64,000 nucleotides of DNA from Bradyrhizobium algeriense (GCF_003062295.1 NZ_PYCN01000003.1:1-64000), one strand, 5' to 3'. Shown: positions 55,036-63,120, counted from the stretch's first letter. Notes: generated from the sequence alone by a model not told the origin. Program-made: numbers and translations.

Positions 55036-55818
55036 CTATTTCTTCGCGTAGGACACGCCCATGCCGGCGCGCACATCGGCCTGGATACCATAGGGCGCGA
55101 TCGGATAGCGCAGGCCGTTCTTCGCCAGTTGCTTCATGCCCACGATGGCCTTTGCCAGATGCGCAGGCTGCAGCGCCATCAGCATCTCTTCATCAGGCAC
55201 GCCGCCATAGCGCCGCTCGGCAAAGCACGGCAGCGACAGGCTTGGCTCGCCGGTCTTGAGCGCCCTGCCCCAGGAATCCGCGCACGCCGTCTCGCCGACC
55301 ACGCCCCATTCGAACTTCTTGTAGCCGGTATATTGCAGGCCGTTGATCAGGATAATCATCTGACCGGGCGTCGCATAGACCAGGCAGATGTCGGGCGGGT
55401 TGAGCCGGCCGCTGGTGAGCGGGCTCACCGCCATCGCCTGGTACCGGCCGAAAGGCACGACGTCGAGCGCTTCCTGGCGCTTGCGCGCGTCCTCGGCCGT
55501 GCCGTGCCAGACGCCGACATAGTTTTCGCCGGCGAGAAACTTTTCGTCCTGCGGCGCCAGCCCGATGACCGCACGACATTGCGCGCCGACCAGATCGTCA
55601 CCGGTGATGCCGACGGTCCAGCCGAGCCGCGAGGCCATGCTGACGATCTGGTCGGTGGTATGCACCGCCGAGGGACGGCGGATTTTCGGAATCGCGGTCA
55701 TCTCCTCGACGCGGGCAAACATCTTGATGCCGATCACGGTCGTCTTCAGGCGAAGCAGGCTGTTGAGGTCGGCCACCATGCCGGCCAAATCGAGCGCTTC
55801 CGGCGTCTGCTGTTGCAT
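55036..55818 (-). CDS. DUF169 family protein
   Basis: A 260-residue cytoplasmic protein with the DUF169 layout: LNSLLRLKTTVIGIKMF near the start, GDDLVGAQCRAVIGL and MAVSPLTSGRLNPPDICLVYATPGQMI, then a C-terminal region with SLPCFAERRYGGVPDEEML. The family has conserved cysteines (GAQC, SLPC) and no established function. The start MQQQTPEAL at 55818 has GGGAG upstream. The gene runs toward the saccharopine-dehydrogenase-like gene, separated by the palindromic repeat, so it may be part of the same unit. Confidence 0.82.
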   Translation of the reverse strand: MQQQTPEALDLAGMVADLNSLLRLKTTVIGIKMFARVEEMTAIPKIRRPSAVHTTDQIVSMASRLGWTVGITGDDLVGAQCRAVIGLAPQDEKFLAGENYVGVWHGTAEDARKRQEALDVVPFGRYQAMAVSPLTSGRLNPPDICLVYATPGQMIILINGLQYTGYKKFEWGVVGETACADSWGRALKTGEPSLSLPCFAERRYGGVPDEEMLMALQPAHLAKAIVGMKQLAKNGLRYPIAPYGIQADVRAGMGVSYAKK

Positions 55819-55895
55819 GGCGTCAACTCCCGTCATCGGCGCGCTGAACAGCGCCTTGCCTGATTGTAGCCCGGCTCGATGGGGGTTGCGACCTC

Positions 55896-56699
55896 TTACT
55901 TCGGCGCCGGGCCCGGCACCAACTCGTCGATCTTGCCGGTGAGCCGATATGCGATGAGGCCCATCCATTCGCGCACCGCAAGGTCGGTCCGCCCGAGCCC
56001 CTCGACGGCAACGTTTGAAAGCGCCACTAAGTCATCGCGTCCGCCGACCCGCCAATCGACGGGATAGGGCTCCACCGCAAATCCCGCTTTTCGGAACAAG
56101 CCGACCGATCGCGGCATGTGAAAGGCCGAGGTCACCAGCACCCATCGTTCGCCCTGCTTCGGCTTGAGCAGCGCCTTGGCGAATTCGGCGTTCTCCTGGG
56201 TGTTGCGCGATCCCCGTTCCATGATCAGCCGCGATTTGTCGACGCCGAGGCTTTCGAAGATGGCGCCGGCGAAATCGGCTTCCCTGGCATCGTTCGAGAC
56301 GAGGTTCGCGCTGCCGCCGGAAAAAACCACGCGCGCATTGGGATATCGCCTCGCCAGCGCGGCGGCAGCGATGATCCGGTCCGGCGCGCCGCGCACCACC
56401 GGCGTTCCATGCGCCACGGAGAGATCGGCTTCAATTGATGCCCCCAGCACGATGATGCCATCAGGTGCGCCGCGCGCGGCGTCCCATGACGGGAAGCGCT
56501 GCTCGAGGGGATAGAGCAGAGCTTTTCCGAGTGGCGACAGCCCGCAAATCACAAGGAGCAACACGGCTGATATCACGAGCTTCCGGCCGAGCCATGCAAA
56601 GCGCGTCGCCATCAGAATGGCGCCGACGAACCCGATGGCGATCAGAAAATTCGTCGGCAACAGCAGGTAGCCGAGCGTTTTGGACAGGACAAAAAACAA
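55896..56699 (-). CDS. YdcF/ElyC family (DUF218) membrane protein
   Basis: A 267-residue protein with two N-terminal transmembrane helices (LLLPTNFLIAIGFVGAILM and LVISAVLLLVICGLSPLG) and a DUF218 domain: DGIIVLGASIE, RIIAAAALARRYPNARVVFSGG, ESRNTQENAEF-like RGSRNTQENAEFA, and WVLVTSAFHMPRS. E. coli relatives act in envelope metabolism (ElyC) or bind AdoMet (YdcF). An envelope role suits the polysaccharide region nearby. It is divergent from the acetamidase gene, about 67 bp apart. Confidence 0.88.
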   Translation of the reverse strand: MFFVLSKTLGYLLLPTNFLIAIGFVGAILMATRFAWLGRKLVISAVLLLVICGLSPLGKALLYPLEQRFPSWDAARGAPDGIIVLGASIEADLSVAHGTPVVRGAPDRIIAAAALARRYPNARVVFSGGSANLVSNDAREADFAGAIFESLGVDKSRLIMERGSRNTQENAEFAKALLKPKQGERWVLVTSAFHMPRSVGLFRKAGFAVEPYPVDWRVGGRDDLVALSNVAVEGLGRTDLAVREWMGLIAYRLTGKIDELVPGPAPK

Positions 56700-56766
56700 G
56701 GGAAGCCTCTGACAATGTCTGCTACAGCGTCATACGACGCCATTGCAGCAACCAAAAGCCCTCCTC

Positions 56767-57708
56767 ATGCCCCATCATCACCTGCATTCCAGCCCCGAAA
56801 CCTGCCACTGGGGCTTCTTCGAAGCCAAATTGAAGCCCGTCCTGACCATTGCCAGCGGTGATGAAGTCACCATCGACACTGTGAGCGGCGGCGCGGACGT
56901 GGTGCCTGACCGAGCCAGGTTTCACGTCCCTCCCGAGCTTGCCGATATTCACGCGCGGAGCGAGCGCATGGTGCCAGGCCACATTCTCACCGGGCCGGTT
57001 GCGGTGGCCGGTGCCGAACCCGGCGACGTGCTGGAGGTCGATATCCTCGACGTCCAGCTCCGGCAGGACTGGGGCTACAATCTGATCCGTCCGCTGGCGG
57101 GCACCCTGCCCGATGATTTCCACGAGACGCGGATCCTGAACATTCCGCTCGATCGCGAACGGATGGTGGGCCGGATGCCGTGGGGCCTCGACCTGCCGCT
57201 TAAGCCATTCTTTGGCGTGATGGGCGTGGCGCCGCCGCCCGCCTGGGGCCGCATCACCTCGCTGATCCCGCGCGCGATGGGCGGCAACCTCGACAACAAG
57301 GAACTGGGCGCCGGCGCCAAACTGTATCTGCCGGTGTTCGTGCCGGGCGCGCTGTTTTCCTGCGGCGACGGCCACGGCGTGCAGGGCGATGGCGAAGTCT
57401 GTGTCACCGCGATAGAGACCGCGCTGCAGGGCCGCTTCCGCCTGACACTGCGCAAGGATCTGCGGCTTGATTATCCGCGCGCGGAAACGCCTGATCACTA
57501 CATGACGATGGCGATGGACCCCGATCTCGATCAATGCGTGGTGCGCGCGCTGCGCGACATGATTGTCTTGCTCGGCGAGAAGCGCAATCTGTCCCGCGAG
57601 GACGCCTACACGCTGTGCAGCCTCGCCGCCGATTTGCGGGTGACGCAGACCGTCAACGGCTCCAAGGGTATTCACTGCATGATTGCGAAGACGGTCGTGC
57701 ACGGCTAG
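56767..57708 (+). CDS. Acetamidase/formamidase family protein
   Basis: A 313-residue hydrolase of the FmdA_AmdA family, which releases ammonia from formamide or acetamide. It has PGHILTGPVAVAGAEPGDVLEVDILDV and FSCGDGHGVQGDGEVCVTAIET, the metal-binding SCGDGH segment of the family, and the C-terminal TVNGSKGIHCMI. Start at ATG 56767 (MPHHHLHSSPETCHWGFF). No amide transporter or regulator is beside it. A palindromic repeat begins directly at its stop codon. Confidence 0.88.
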   Translation: MPHHHLHSSPETCHWGFFEAKLKPVLTIASGDEVTIDTVSGGADVVPDRARFHVPPELADIHARSERMVPGHILTGPVAVAGAEPGDVLEVDILDVQLRQDWGYNLIRPLAGTLPDDFHETRILNIPLDRERMVGRMPWGLDLPLKPFFGVMGVAPPPAWGRITSLIPRAMGGNLDNKELGAGAKLYLPVFVPGALFSCGDGHGVQGDGEVCVTAIETALQGRFRLTLRKDLRLDYPRAETPDHYMTMAMDPDLDQCVVRALRDMIVLLGEKRNLSREDAYTLCSLAADLRVTQTVNGSKGIHCMIAKTVVHG

Positions 57709-57782
57709 AGCATGATCCAGAAAAGTAGAGACCGGTTTTCCCTCGCGACAAACGCGGAACGCGTTTGCGCGGAGATCATGCT
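57709..57782. repeat. Palindromic repeat element (AGCATGATC ... GATCATGCT)
   Basis: It has perfect 9-bp terminal inverted repeats and an inner ACAAACGCGGAACGCGTTTG palindrome. The sequence type (AGCATGATCC-GAAAAGT-CGGTTTTCC ... GGAGATCATGCT) is widespread between genes in bradyrhizobia. It begins on the base after the acetamidase stop codon. Confidence 0.85.
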
Positions 57783-57799
57783 CAAACTAAAGAGATGGA

Positions 57800-57828
57800 G
57801 ATCATGATGCGTCTATCGCATCATGATC
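57800..57828. terminator. Strong hairpin between convergent genes
   Basis: A perfect 12-bp stem (GATCATGATGCG / CGCATCATGATC) with a TCTAT loop lies between the convergent acetamidase and GrlR-like genes. There is no T-run, so it is a candidate bidirectional, not a standard, terminator. Confidence 0.45.
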
Positions 57829-57838
57829 TAACCCGCCT

Positions 57839-58186
57839 TCAAAACTCCGAACGCAGCTGCAGCCTGGCATGAAACACCACGCTGGTTTTTCCGACCAGCG
57901 CCGTACCGTTCACTTCCGCCGCGTCGGCGGAATAGCCACCGGTAAAGCCGCAGGTGACTTCACGCCCGCCGAACAGCGGCAGACTGCCGACCGATTTCGT
58001 GTGCTCGTTGGTGATCAATTCGCCGCGCCATTTGCCGCGATCGGCGCGATAGGAGCCCGTGTAATAGAAATATGAGTCGCCGCCGGCGATCTTGCCTTCA
58101 TGCAGCACGATCACGCCGTTGGCGCGGCCATGCCCGCCGTCCGTCATCTCGATCTGGATGGTGTAGAGACCGTTCGTTACCGTCAT
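57839..58186 (-). CDS. GrlR-like regulatory protein
   Basis: A 115-residue protein of the GrlR fold: NGLYTIQIEMTDGGHGRANGVIVLHEGKIAGGDSYFYYTGSYRADRG, then GELITNEHTKS, LPLFGGREVTCGFTGGY and a final beta strand LVGKTSVVFHARLQL. GrlR is the negative regulator of type III secretion in enteropathogens, but homologues are common in rhizobia where no such partner is known. No secretion genes or GrlA partner occur in the window, so its target is open. Confidence 0.75.
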   Translation of the reverse strand: MTVTNGLYTIQIEMTDGGHGRANGVIVLHEGKIAGGDSYFYYTGSYRADRGKWRGELITNEHTKSVGSLPLFGGREVTCGFTGGYSADAAEVNGTALVGKTSVVFHARLQLRSEF

Positions 58187-58476
58187 TGCGCCCCTTGCAG
58201 TCGTCTCCGGACATCATCGGCATTCCCGGTAGCGCGAGGCAATCAAGAAATGGACACGCGGCTGGATCGTTTCGCCGCGCCCGCGAGCGCTGCCGAGCCC
58301 CGGCGGGAGCTCCGTTCAACCGGCGCGCAGCCCGTCCACAGACCCCGCCTCGGATTTTTAACCGCTTTTTCAAATGGATAGGAAGCTATCCACAAGCTGT
58401 TTGACTCATGTGTGTAAAACTAAATAGAGTCGAAATAGTAACTTTTCAGTACATCGTTTAAAAGTTAGCGTTCCCC

Positions 58477-58677
58477 ATGGCTACAGAAAAAGCCGAAACC
58501 GACCGCGTTCCCGTTACGTTGGCGCTCTCGACCATCAACTATCTCGAAAGACTGGTGAGACAGGGCACCCACGGCACCAGCGTTCCCGGCGTCGCAAGGA
58601 CTTTGATCGAGGAAGGCATTCGGCTCGCCATCAAGGACGGGCTGCTTGCGATCCGCGACAACGGCAAGGCGTCCTGA
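58477..58677 (+). CDS. Small ribbon-helix-helix-like protein
   Basis: A 66-residue protein: RVPVTLALSTINYLERLVRQGTHGTSVPGVARTLIEEGIRLAIKDGLL has the strand-helix-helix pattern of RHH DNA-binding proteins, with the usual alternating hydrophobics in VTLAL. It may be an antitoxin-like or autoregulatory DNA binder, but no toxin gene is adjacent. Upstream DNA is AT-rich and contains two GANTC sites (58403 and 58427), the CcrM methylation sequence, which suggests cell-cycle-linked expression (inference). The GcrA-like gene follows 50 bp later on the same strand. Confidence 0.7.
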   Translation: MATEKAETDRVPVTLALSTINYLERLVRQGTHGTSVPGVARTLIEEGIRLAIKDGLLAIRDNGKAS

Positions 58678-58727
58678 CGGGAATTTTTGGGAACGCGGCG
58701 GTTCACACAGAACGTGGAACCGAGAAA

Positions 58728-59198
58728 ATGCTTACGCATCTACCGACCTGGACGACCGACCGCGTCGAATTGCTGAAGAGTCATTTTGAAGCCGGGCTTA
58801 CCTGCCGCGAGATCGCGGCCAGCATCGGCGTCAGCCGCAACGCCGTCATCGGCAAACTTGCCCGCCTCCAGTTGACGCGCGGCCCGGCCCGTGCCGAACC
58901 GCGCCCGACCAAGGCCGCCCGGGAGCGCTCCAGGAAATCCATTCCCAGGCTGCAGTATCAAATCCTGCAGGCCGTCTACGAAAACGCGCAGCCGCTCCAG
59001 GAGGAGCCGATCGCCAGCGAACGCCGCTGCTCGCTGTTCGAACTCAGCAACGAACGGTGCCGTTGGCCGATCAGCACGCCCGGCGCCGAGGATTTCTGCT
59101 TTTGCGGCAACACGCCAATTGAAGGCATGCCCTATTGTTCGGGCCACCACCGCCTCGCCTATCGTCCGGGCTCGCGCCAGCGCGTCGTGCGCGGATAA
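58728..59198 (+). CDS. GcrA-like cell-cycle regulator
   Basis: A 156-residue protein with the N-terminal helix-turn-helix of GcrA (WTTDRVELLKSHFEAGLTCREIAASIGVSRNAVIGKLARL, residues 8-47) and the C-terminal sigma-70-binding region (RRCSLFELSNERCRWPISTPGAEDFCFCGNTPIEGMPYCSGHHRLAYRP). GcrA works with CcrM-methylated GANTC sites on cell-cycle genes. It differs from the housekeeping form (shorter linker, ASIGVSRN rather than GGVTRN), so it may be a second copy. The small RHH-like gene lies just upstream and could be co-transcribed. Confidence 0.85.
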   Translation: MLTHLPTWTTDRVELLKSHFEAGLTCREIAASIGVSRNAVIGKLARLQLTRGPARAEPRPTKAARERSRKSIPRLQYQILQAVYENAQPLQEEPIASERRCSLFELSNERCRWPISTPGAEDFCFCGNTPIEGMPYCSGHHRLAYRPGSRQRVVRG

Positions 59199-59201
59199 GG
59201 C

Positions 59202-59262
59202 AAAACGCGTTTTCAGGCGAGGCAGGCCCTTGCACGTGATCCGGTGTGAGTTGAGAAAACGC
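59202..59262. repeat. Short repeat with AAAACGCGTTTT/GAAAACGCGTC motifs
   Basis: AAAACGCGTTTTCAGGCGA and, after CCTTGCACGTGATCCGGTG, TTGAGAAAACGCGTCAA occur after the GcrA-like gene. The combination is familiar as a dispersed intergenic repeat in bradyrhizobia. Confidence 0.5.
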
Positions 59263-59279
59263 GTCAACAAGGAGGAGCT

Positions 59280-59306
59280 GCGGTTCTGATTCAAAATCAG
59301 AACCGC
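59280..59306. terminator. Perfect hairpin between convergent genes
   Basis: A perfect 12-bp stem (GCGGTTCTGATT / AATCAGAACCGC) with a 3-base loop lies 6 bp before the SDR stop codon and between the convergent GcrA-like and SDR genes. It lacks a T-run. Confidence 0.5.
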
Positions 59307-59312
59307 GAGACT

Positions 59313-60281
59313 CTAACCCAGCCGCCAGCCGACCTCTTCCGTAAAGCTCTTGTAGAACTCCGGCGTGTAGGCCTTTTCCGGGGCCTGCCGCACCCGCTCG
59401 TCGAGCTTGTGGGCGTCGTCGCCGACGAGAATGCGCCAGCGCTCGGCCTTGACCCCGTCGAGGATGATCTTTGCCGCAGCCGCCGCCGTGGTCGGCGCCT
59501 CGTCACGGAAAGTGCGGGCACGGTCGAGCGCGATCTTCTGGATGTCGTCGTCGGACATCGGCGCGGTGTCGATGCCCATGCCCTTCAGGCGCTGCCGCGT
59601 CGCCAGGATTTCATTCGGGCTCAGTTCTTCGGATTCCGATCCGCTCTGGATCTTGCGCGAATTGGAAACGATCGAGGTGCCGATATGCCCGGGCATCACG
59701 ACGGAGCATTTGATGTGCGGCGCGTTGAGCCGCAGGTCCGTCATCAGCGCTTCGGTAAACCCTTTCACCGCGAACTTGGCGGCGCTGTAGGCGGTATGCG
59801 ACGCGCCCAATCCTACCGACGCCCAAAAACCGTTGACGCTCGATGTGTTGACGATGTGGGCCTCGTCCGCCTTCATCATCAGCGGCAGGAAGGTGCGGAC
59901 GCCGAGATAGACGCCGCCCCAGCAGATATTGAAGGTGCGCTCCCACTGTTCGCGCGTGTTGGTGAACAGGCTGCCGCCGCCGCCGATGCCGGCATTGTTG
60001 AACAGCAGATGGATCTTGTCGGTCGCTTGCTGCTCGATCAGTTCGTCGCGAAAACGCTGGAGATGGTTCTCGATCGAGACATCGGCGACATGCGTGGTGA
60101 TGCGCAGGCCCTGCGGCAGCTTTTCCGCCTCGCACATGCGCTTGGTCTCGGCCATCGCCTCCAGAGAAACGTCGCACATCGCGACGTTGCAGCCTTCGGC
60201 CACGAGCTGGCGCGCGAGTTCGCGACCCATGCCCGTGCCGCCTCCGGTGATCACGGCAAACTTTCCGGCAAAGTCCTTCAT
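59313..60281 (-). CDS. Short-chain dehydrogenase/reductase
   Basis: A 322-residue SDR with the cofactor motif TGGGTGMGRELA (13-24), DVS at the end of beta 2, NNAGIGGGG (94-102), and catalytic Ser-Tyr-Lys (S in NTSSVNGFWAS, Y and K in AYSAAKFA). The extra C-terminal 60 residues (for example AERWRILVGDDAHKLDERVRQ) are usual for larger SDRs. The substrate is unknown. The cluster offers no hint; it runs toward the GcrA-like gene. The 264-bp gap 60282-60545 shows no gene. Confidence 0.9.
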   Translation of the reverse strand: MKDFAGKFAVITGGGTGMGRELARQLVAEGCNVAMCDVSLEAMAETKRMCEAEKLPQGLRITTHVADVSIENHLQRFRDELIEQQATDKIHLLFNNAGIGGGGSLFTNTREQWERTFNICWGGVYLGVRTFLPLMMKADEAHIVNTSSVNGFWASVGLGASHTAYSAAKFAVKGFTEALMTDLRLNAPHIKCSVVMPGHIGTSIVSNSRKIQSGSESEELSPNEILATRQRLKGMGIDTAPMSDDDIQKIALDRARTFRDEAPTTAAAAAKIILDGVKAERWRILVGDDAHKLDERVRQAPEKAYTPEFYKSFTEEVGWRLG

Positions 60282-60545
60282 GGAGTTCGTTACCTCGGCT
60301 TTTTTGAGTTGGAGCCCTCATGGAAGCGGAGCCCGTGCCGACAGGACAGTAACAGCTCGCGACTGCCGGTAAAGCCGCCCGTGCGACAGGCGGTTCGAAG
60401 TTCTCGCGGACGTTTTCGTGCGACGGAATTTACGCAGCCGCCTCGCGCGAGCCACCCGGGCGCCGAATCGGAAACGCCGCCGGACCGGTTGCCGATACAG
60501 GCAGCGTCGGCGCGCGCAGCTCGCAATACTCCGTCCGCCCCGATG

Positions 60546-61205
60546 TCAACGCTTGCAGATGTCGCTGGTCGCTTTCCCCTCACGCATGATCCGCATTATC
60601 TCGGGCGCGGCGAAGCTGCTGAAATCAGCAGCGACAAGCGTGCCATAGCGCCGGTGGTTCTTGAGCGCGCTCAACAATTTATCGCCAAGATTTTCGATGA
60701 CGCGTGCTTCTTCAGCTGGGATCGCCGGCTTGGACGCTTCCGCCTGCTTTGCGAAAGCGAAGAACTTCGTGGTGGCCTCGACCATCGCCGCGCGGTTATC
60801 GGAGTCGCAGAGTTCGCGATCGTCCTGCGCATAAATGCAGCCCGCCAACTCTCCCCATTTGATGGCCAAAAAAACCGTCTGGTTGTCGGATCTCGGACCT
60901 GGCTTGCCGACCATGGCGGCAACGCTCGCCTGCATGCTGCCGGCCTTCAGGATGAAGTATCCGGCACTTGGCTGCATCTTCTCGGCGTCCGGACCGACGT
61001 CCACAACGCGGAAAATGCAGCTCCGCACGACCGGCGCGACCTCCGGCCGGCCGAGGCGATTGGCGTCGGCGAACAACGAAACACTGGGCCCGACCGAGAC
61101 GAAACTTGACATCGCACTCGATATATTCGGGGCCCAGATCCACGCACCGACCGCGAGGAAGCCTCCGACGAAAGCCAGGATGAGGGTGAGAGCCTGACGG
61201 ATCAA
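60546..61205 (-). CDS. Membrane-anchored protein of unknown function, paralogue A
   Basis: A 219-residue protein with an N-terminal hydrophobic helix (ALTLILAFVGGFLAVGAWIW) and an extracytoplasmic domain with cysteines in SCIF, GCIY, LCDS and DICKR. Its middle (GCIYAQ...LCDSDNRAAMVEATTKFFAFAK) and end (YGTLVAADFSSFAAPEIMR...DICKR) align with the gene immediately upstream (61223-61804). It is not recognised as a known family. The pair are 17 bp apart and surely co-transcribed. It carries an added domain (FRVVDVGPDAEKMQPSAGYF) absent from the partner. Confidence 0.65.
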   Translation of the reverse strand: MIRQALTLILAFVGGFLAVGAWIWAPNISSAMSSFVSVGPSVSLFADANRLGRPEVAPVVRSCIFRVVDVGPDAEKMQPSAGYFILKAGSMQASVAAMVGKPGPRSDNQTVFLAIKWGELAGCIYAQDDRELCDSDNRAAMVEATTKFFAFAKQAEASKPAIPAEEARVIENLGDKLLSALKNHRRYGTLVAADFSSFAAPEIMRIMREGKATSDICKR

Positions 61206-61222
61206 TTTTCAAGCTCCCGCTG

Positions 61223-61804
61223 CTAAGCCCTGGGGCAGTTGTCGATCGTGCCCTTGTACTGATCGAGCATCGGCTTCATTGCCGCTGGGACGGTCCAGCC
61301 GAAATCAGCCTTGATCAGGCGGCCATTGCCTGTATCGAGCATCAAGGCCGCGTTGATCGCCCGGTTGCGAGGGCTGTCCCAGAGATTCCTGACCGTGGAC
61401 ATCTCGGATTCGCCATATCGCTTGGCGGTATTCATCATTTCATCGAACTTCGCGAAATAACGATTGATGTAGTCGACGATGTAGGCGCGATTGTTCCGCT
61501 CGCAGACTGCGTTCGGATGGGTGACGAGATAGCAGTTCAGCGCCGCCGTTATCTCTTTCGCGCGGGTGAGGTCTCGCCAGTCGACACGATGTTCGTTGCT
61601 CGTGAGCTTTGGCAGCAGCTCATCGCGCTCGGGACTTTCAAGCGCGGGATAACAGGCTTCGCGTATCTTGGCCTCTTTCCATTCGCCCATACGTTGTCCG
61701 CCCGGGAGGTAATCCGCGGTGTTGCCGAGGACGAAGTAGTTGATCAGGTTTATGCCCAGAAAAATGCCACCCAAAACAAAAGCCGCACGCATCAAGAAAT
61801 TCAT
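61223..61804 (-). CDS. Membrane-anchored protein of unknown function, paralogue B
   Basis: A 193-residue protein beginning MNFLMRAAFVLGGIFLGINLINYF, a signal anchor, then an extracytoplasmic domain with cysteines in REACYP, LNCYL, AVCERN and DNCPRA. The stretch LNCYLVTHPNAVCERNNRAYIVDYINRYFAKF and the terminal GRLIKADFGWTVPAAMK...DNCPRA match paralogue A. It is not a known family to me. The conserved cysteine pairs suggest disulfides in the periplasm. First gene of a two-gene unit. Confidence 0.65.
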   Translation of the reverse strand: MNFLMRAAFVLGGIFLGINLINYFVLGNTADYLPGGQRMGEWKEAKIREACYPALESPERDELLPKLTSNEHRVDWRDLTRAKEITAALNCYLVTHPNAVCERNNRAYIVDYINRYFAKFDEMMNTAKRYGESEMSTVRNLWDSPRNRAINAALMLDTGNGRLIKADFGWTVPAAMKPMLDQYKGTIDNCPRA

Positions 61805-62170
61805 GGCTCAACGCCCCGGAGCGGTTGTATCGGGGCATCTATAACACCCAGAATATGCCGGGAACGTTAATCGCGGATCGGTGCGTGGGGTGGGGTTAAG
61901 GCAAACTTACCGGGGTGGCCGCGCGCATCGGCGTTCAGGTACCTCGGCTAGATCGTCGCGCATCGACCTCGCCGATGTCGCGGGTCACTTTCGCGCTGCG
62001 TAGTCCGATCCGCCGGTTCCGCTCGGGCGGACTTACTTTCCAGCGCCCCGGGCGCAGGACCGCTCAGCCCGGGAATGAGGCCACGGGGCGCGCCCTCCGC
62101 GCTCGTTGAACCTTTGGCCTCCGCCAACGACCTACTGACCAGAGGCAGTATCAATCCAGAGGAGACCGCC
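61805..62170. other. 366-bp region with no gene beyond promoter sequence
   Basis: The region separates the paralogue pair from the small membrane protein gene at 62171. It should hold divergent promoters, but I cannot assign them with confidence; no RNA structure or repeat stands out. Confidence 0.5.
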
Positions 62171-62299
62171 GTGAGCCAGTGGCGCGACAGCATGGTTGAT
62201 CGACCGGAAACGGACGGTGCGGCTTACCTGACCGGCTGGACCGTCAGCGGAGTAGCTGTGCTCGGGGCCATCGTGGCCGTCTGGGTGCTCGGCATCTAG
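62171..62299 (+). CDS. Very small membrane protein (42 residues)
   Basis: A GTG start preceded by AGAGGAGA at good spacing opens a 42-residue frame ending in one transmembrane helix (GWTVSGVAVLGAIVAVWVLGI) after a polar segment (SQWRDSMVDRPETDGAAYL). The strong ribosome binding site and the ideal tail-anchor topology make it plausible despite its size. No family is recognised. It is convergent with the cold-shock gene. Confidence 0.5.
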   Translation: MSQWRDSMVDRPETDGAAYLTGWTVSGVAVLGAIVAVWVLGI

Positions 62300-62330
62300 C
62301 GACGGTCAAGACCGGAACGTAAGTGCCGGA

Positions 62331-62540
62331 TCAACCTACCCTGAGGTTTTCGGCGGATTCTTTGCCACGGTTGGCCACAACTTCGTAGCTTACCTTCGCA
62401 CCCTCATTCAGACTGCTCAGACCCGCTCTCTCGACGGCCGAGATATGGACGAACACGTCCTTGCCGCCAGTCTCGGGCTGGATAAATCCATAGCCCTTTG
62501 TCGCGTTGAACCACTTCACCGTACCTGTTGCCACGTCCAT
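62331..62540 (-). CDS. Cold-shock protein (CspA family)
   Basis: A 69-residue single cold-shock domain with RNP1 KGYGFI and RNP2 VFVHIS in the order [19 protein letters not shown] and [17 protein letters not shown]. These proteins bind RNA and melt structure. Length is standard. The upstream region 62541-62794 on its own strand contains the leader; several copies are usual in rhizobial genomes, so the copy number cannot be judged here. Confidence 0.95.
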   Translation of the reverse strand: MDVATGTVKWFNATKGYGFIQPETGGKDVFVHISAVERAGLSSLNEGAKVSYEVVANRGKESAENLRVG

Positions 62541-62794
62541 GACTCCCCATAGATTCGAACAGACGAAAGATGGTGACAGAAATCCGGCGAAAGAAAGGGC
62601 CCGCCAAGGTAAACCCTCGCGAAAAAGCCGCCGCTGGGTTGATACAGCGACGGCTCTTACGCATTACTGTCGCGGCGATATCTTCCGCGATTACCACGAA
62701 GATACAGAGCTGCGGTTAGCAAATGCCGAGGCGCGCCAACGTTTGATCGGCAACAAAGAAGCGCGCGTGAGGCCGATCGCCGATTACGCCGGCA

Positions 62795-62998
62795 GTGCTG
62801 AACCTGTGGGTGGCAACCTTACTCGCCGAGGCCGGCGCTACGGCGCCGGAGATCGCCGAGGCGATAACTTGGACAGTCGACAAGGCCCAAAAGGTCATTG
62901 ACCTGTACCTTGCCCGGCGCGGCGTGCTGGCGGCGAACGCGATCCAGAAGCTCGAGAACTATCGCGATGAGGCCGCTAAGTCTGGCACGCCTTCGTAG
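62795..62998 (+). pseudogene. C-terminal remnant of a tyrosine-type integrase
   Basis: The frame encodes a 67-residue tail resembling the end of phage-type integrases: VATLLAEAGATAPEIAEAI and then a helix leading to LYLARRGVLAANAIQKLENY. In intact enzymes the first part is LRGTAVTRLAEAG with ITGH and the catalytic Tyr further on; here the catalytic Arg/His motifs are lacking, and the upstream sequence 62541-62794 does not continue the domain. It lies 36 bp from the 3' end of tRNA-Pro, the normal place for an integrase gene, so it is probably a relic of an integrated element. Confidence 0.6.
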
Positions 62999-63034
62999 GA
63001 TTACGAAAGAGGCCGCCCAAAATGTTGGGTAAAT

Positions 63035-63112
63035 TGGTCGGAGCGAGAGGATTTGAACCTCCGACCCCTAGTCTCCCAGACTAGTGCGCTAACCGGGCTG
63101 CGCCACGCTCCG
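63035..63112 (-). tRNA. tRNA-Pro (GGG)
   Basis: A 78-nt minus-strand cloverleaf: acceptor CGGAGCG pairs with CGCTCCG, the D arm is TGGCGCAGCCCGG, the anticodon loop is CTGGGAG with anticodon GGG, the T arm is GGTTCAAATCC, and CCA is encoded at 63035-63037. Its 3' end faces the integrase remnant. Confidence 0.93.
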
Positions 63113-63120
63113 ATGCCGTT

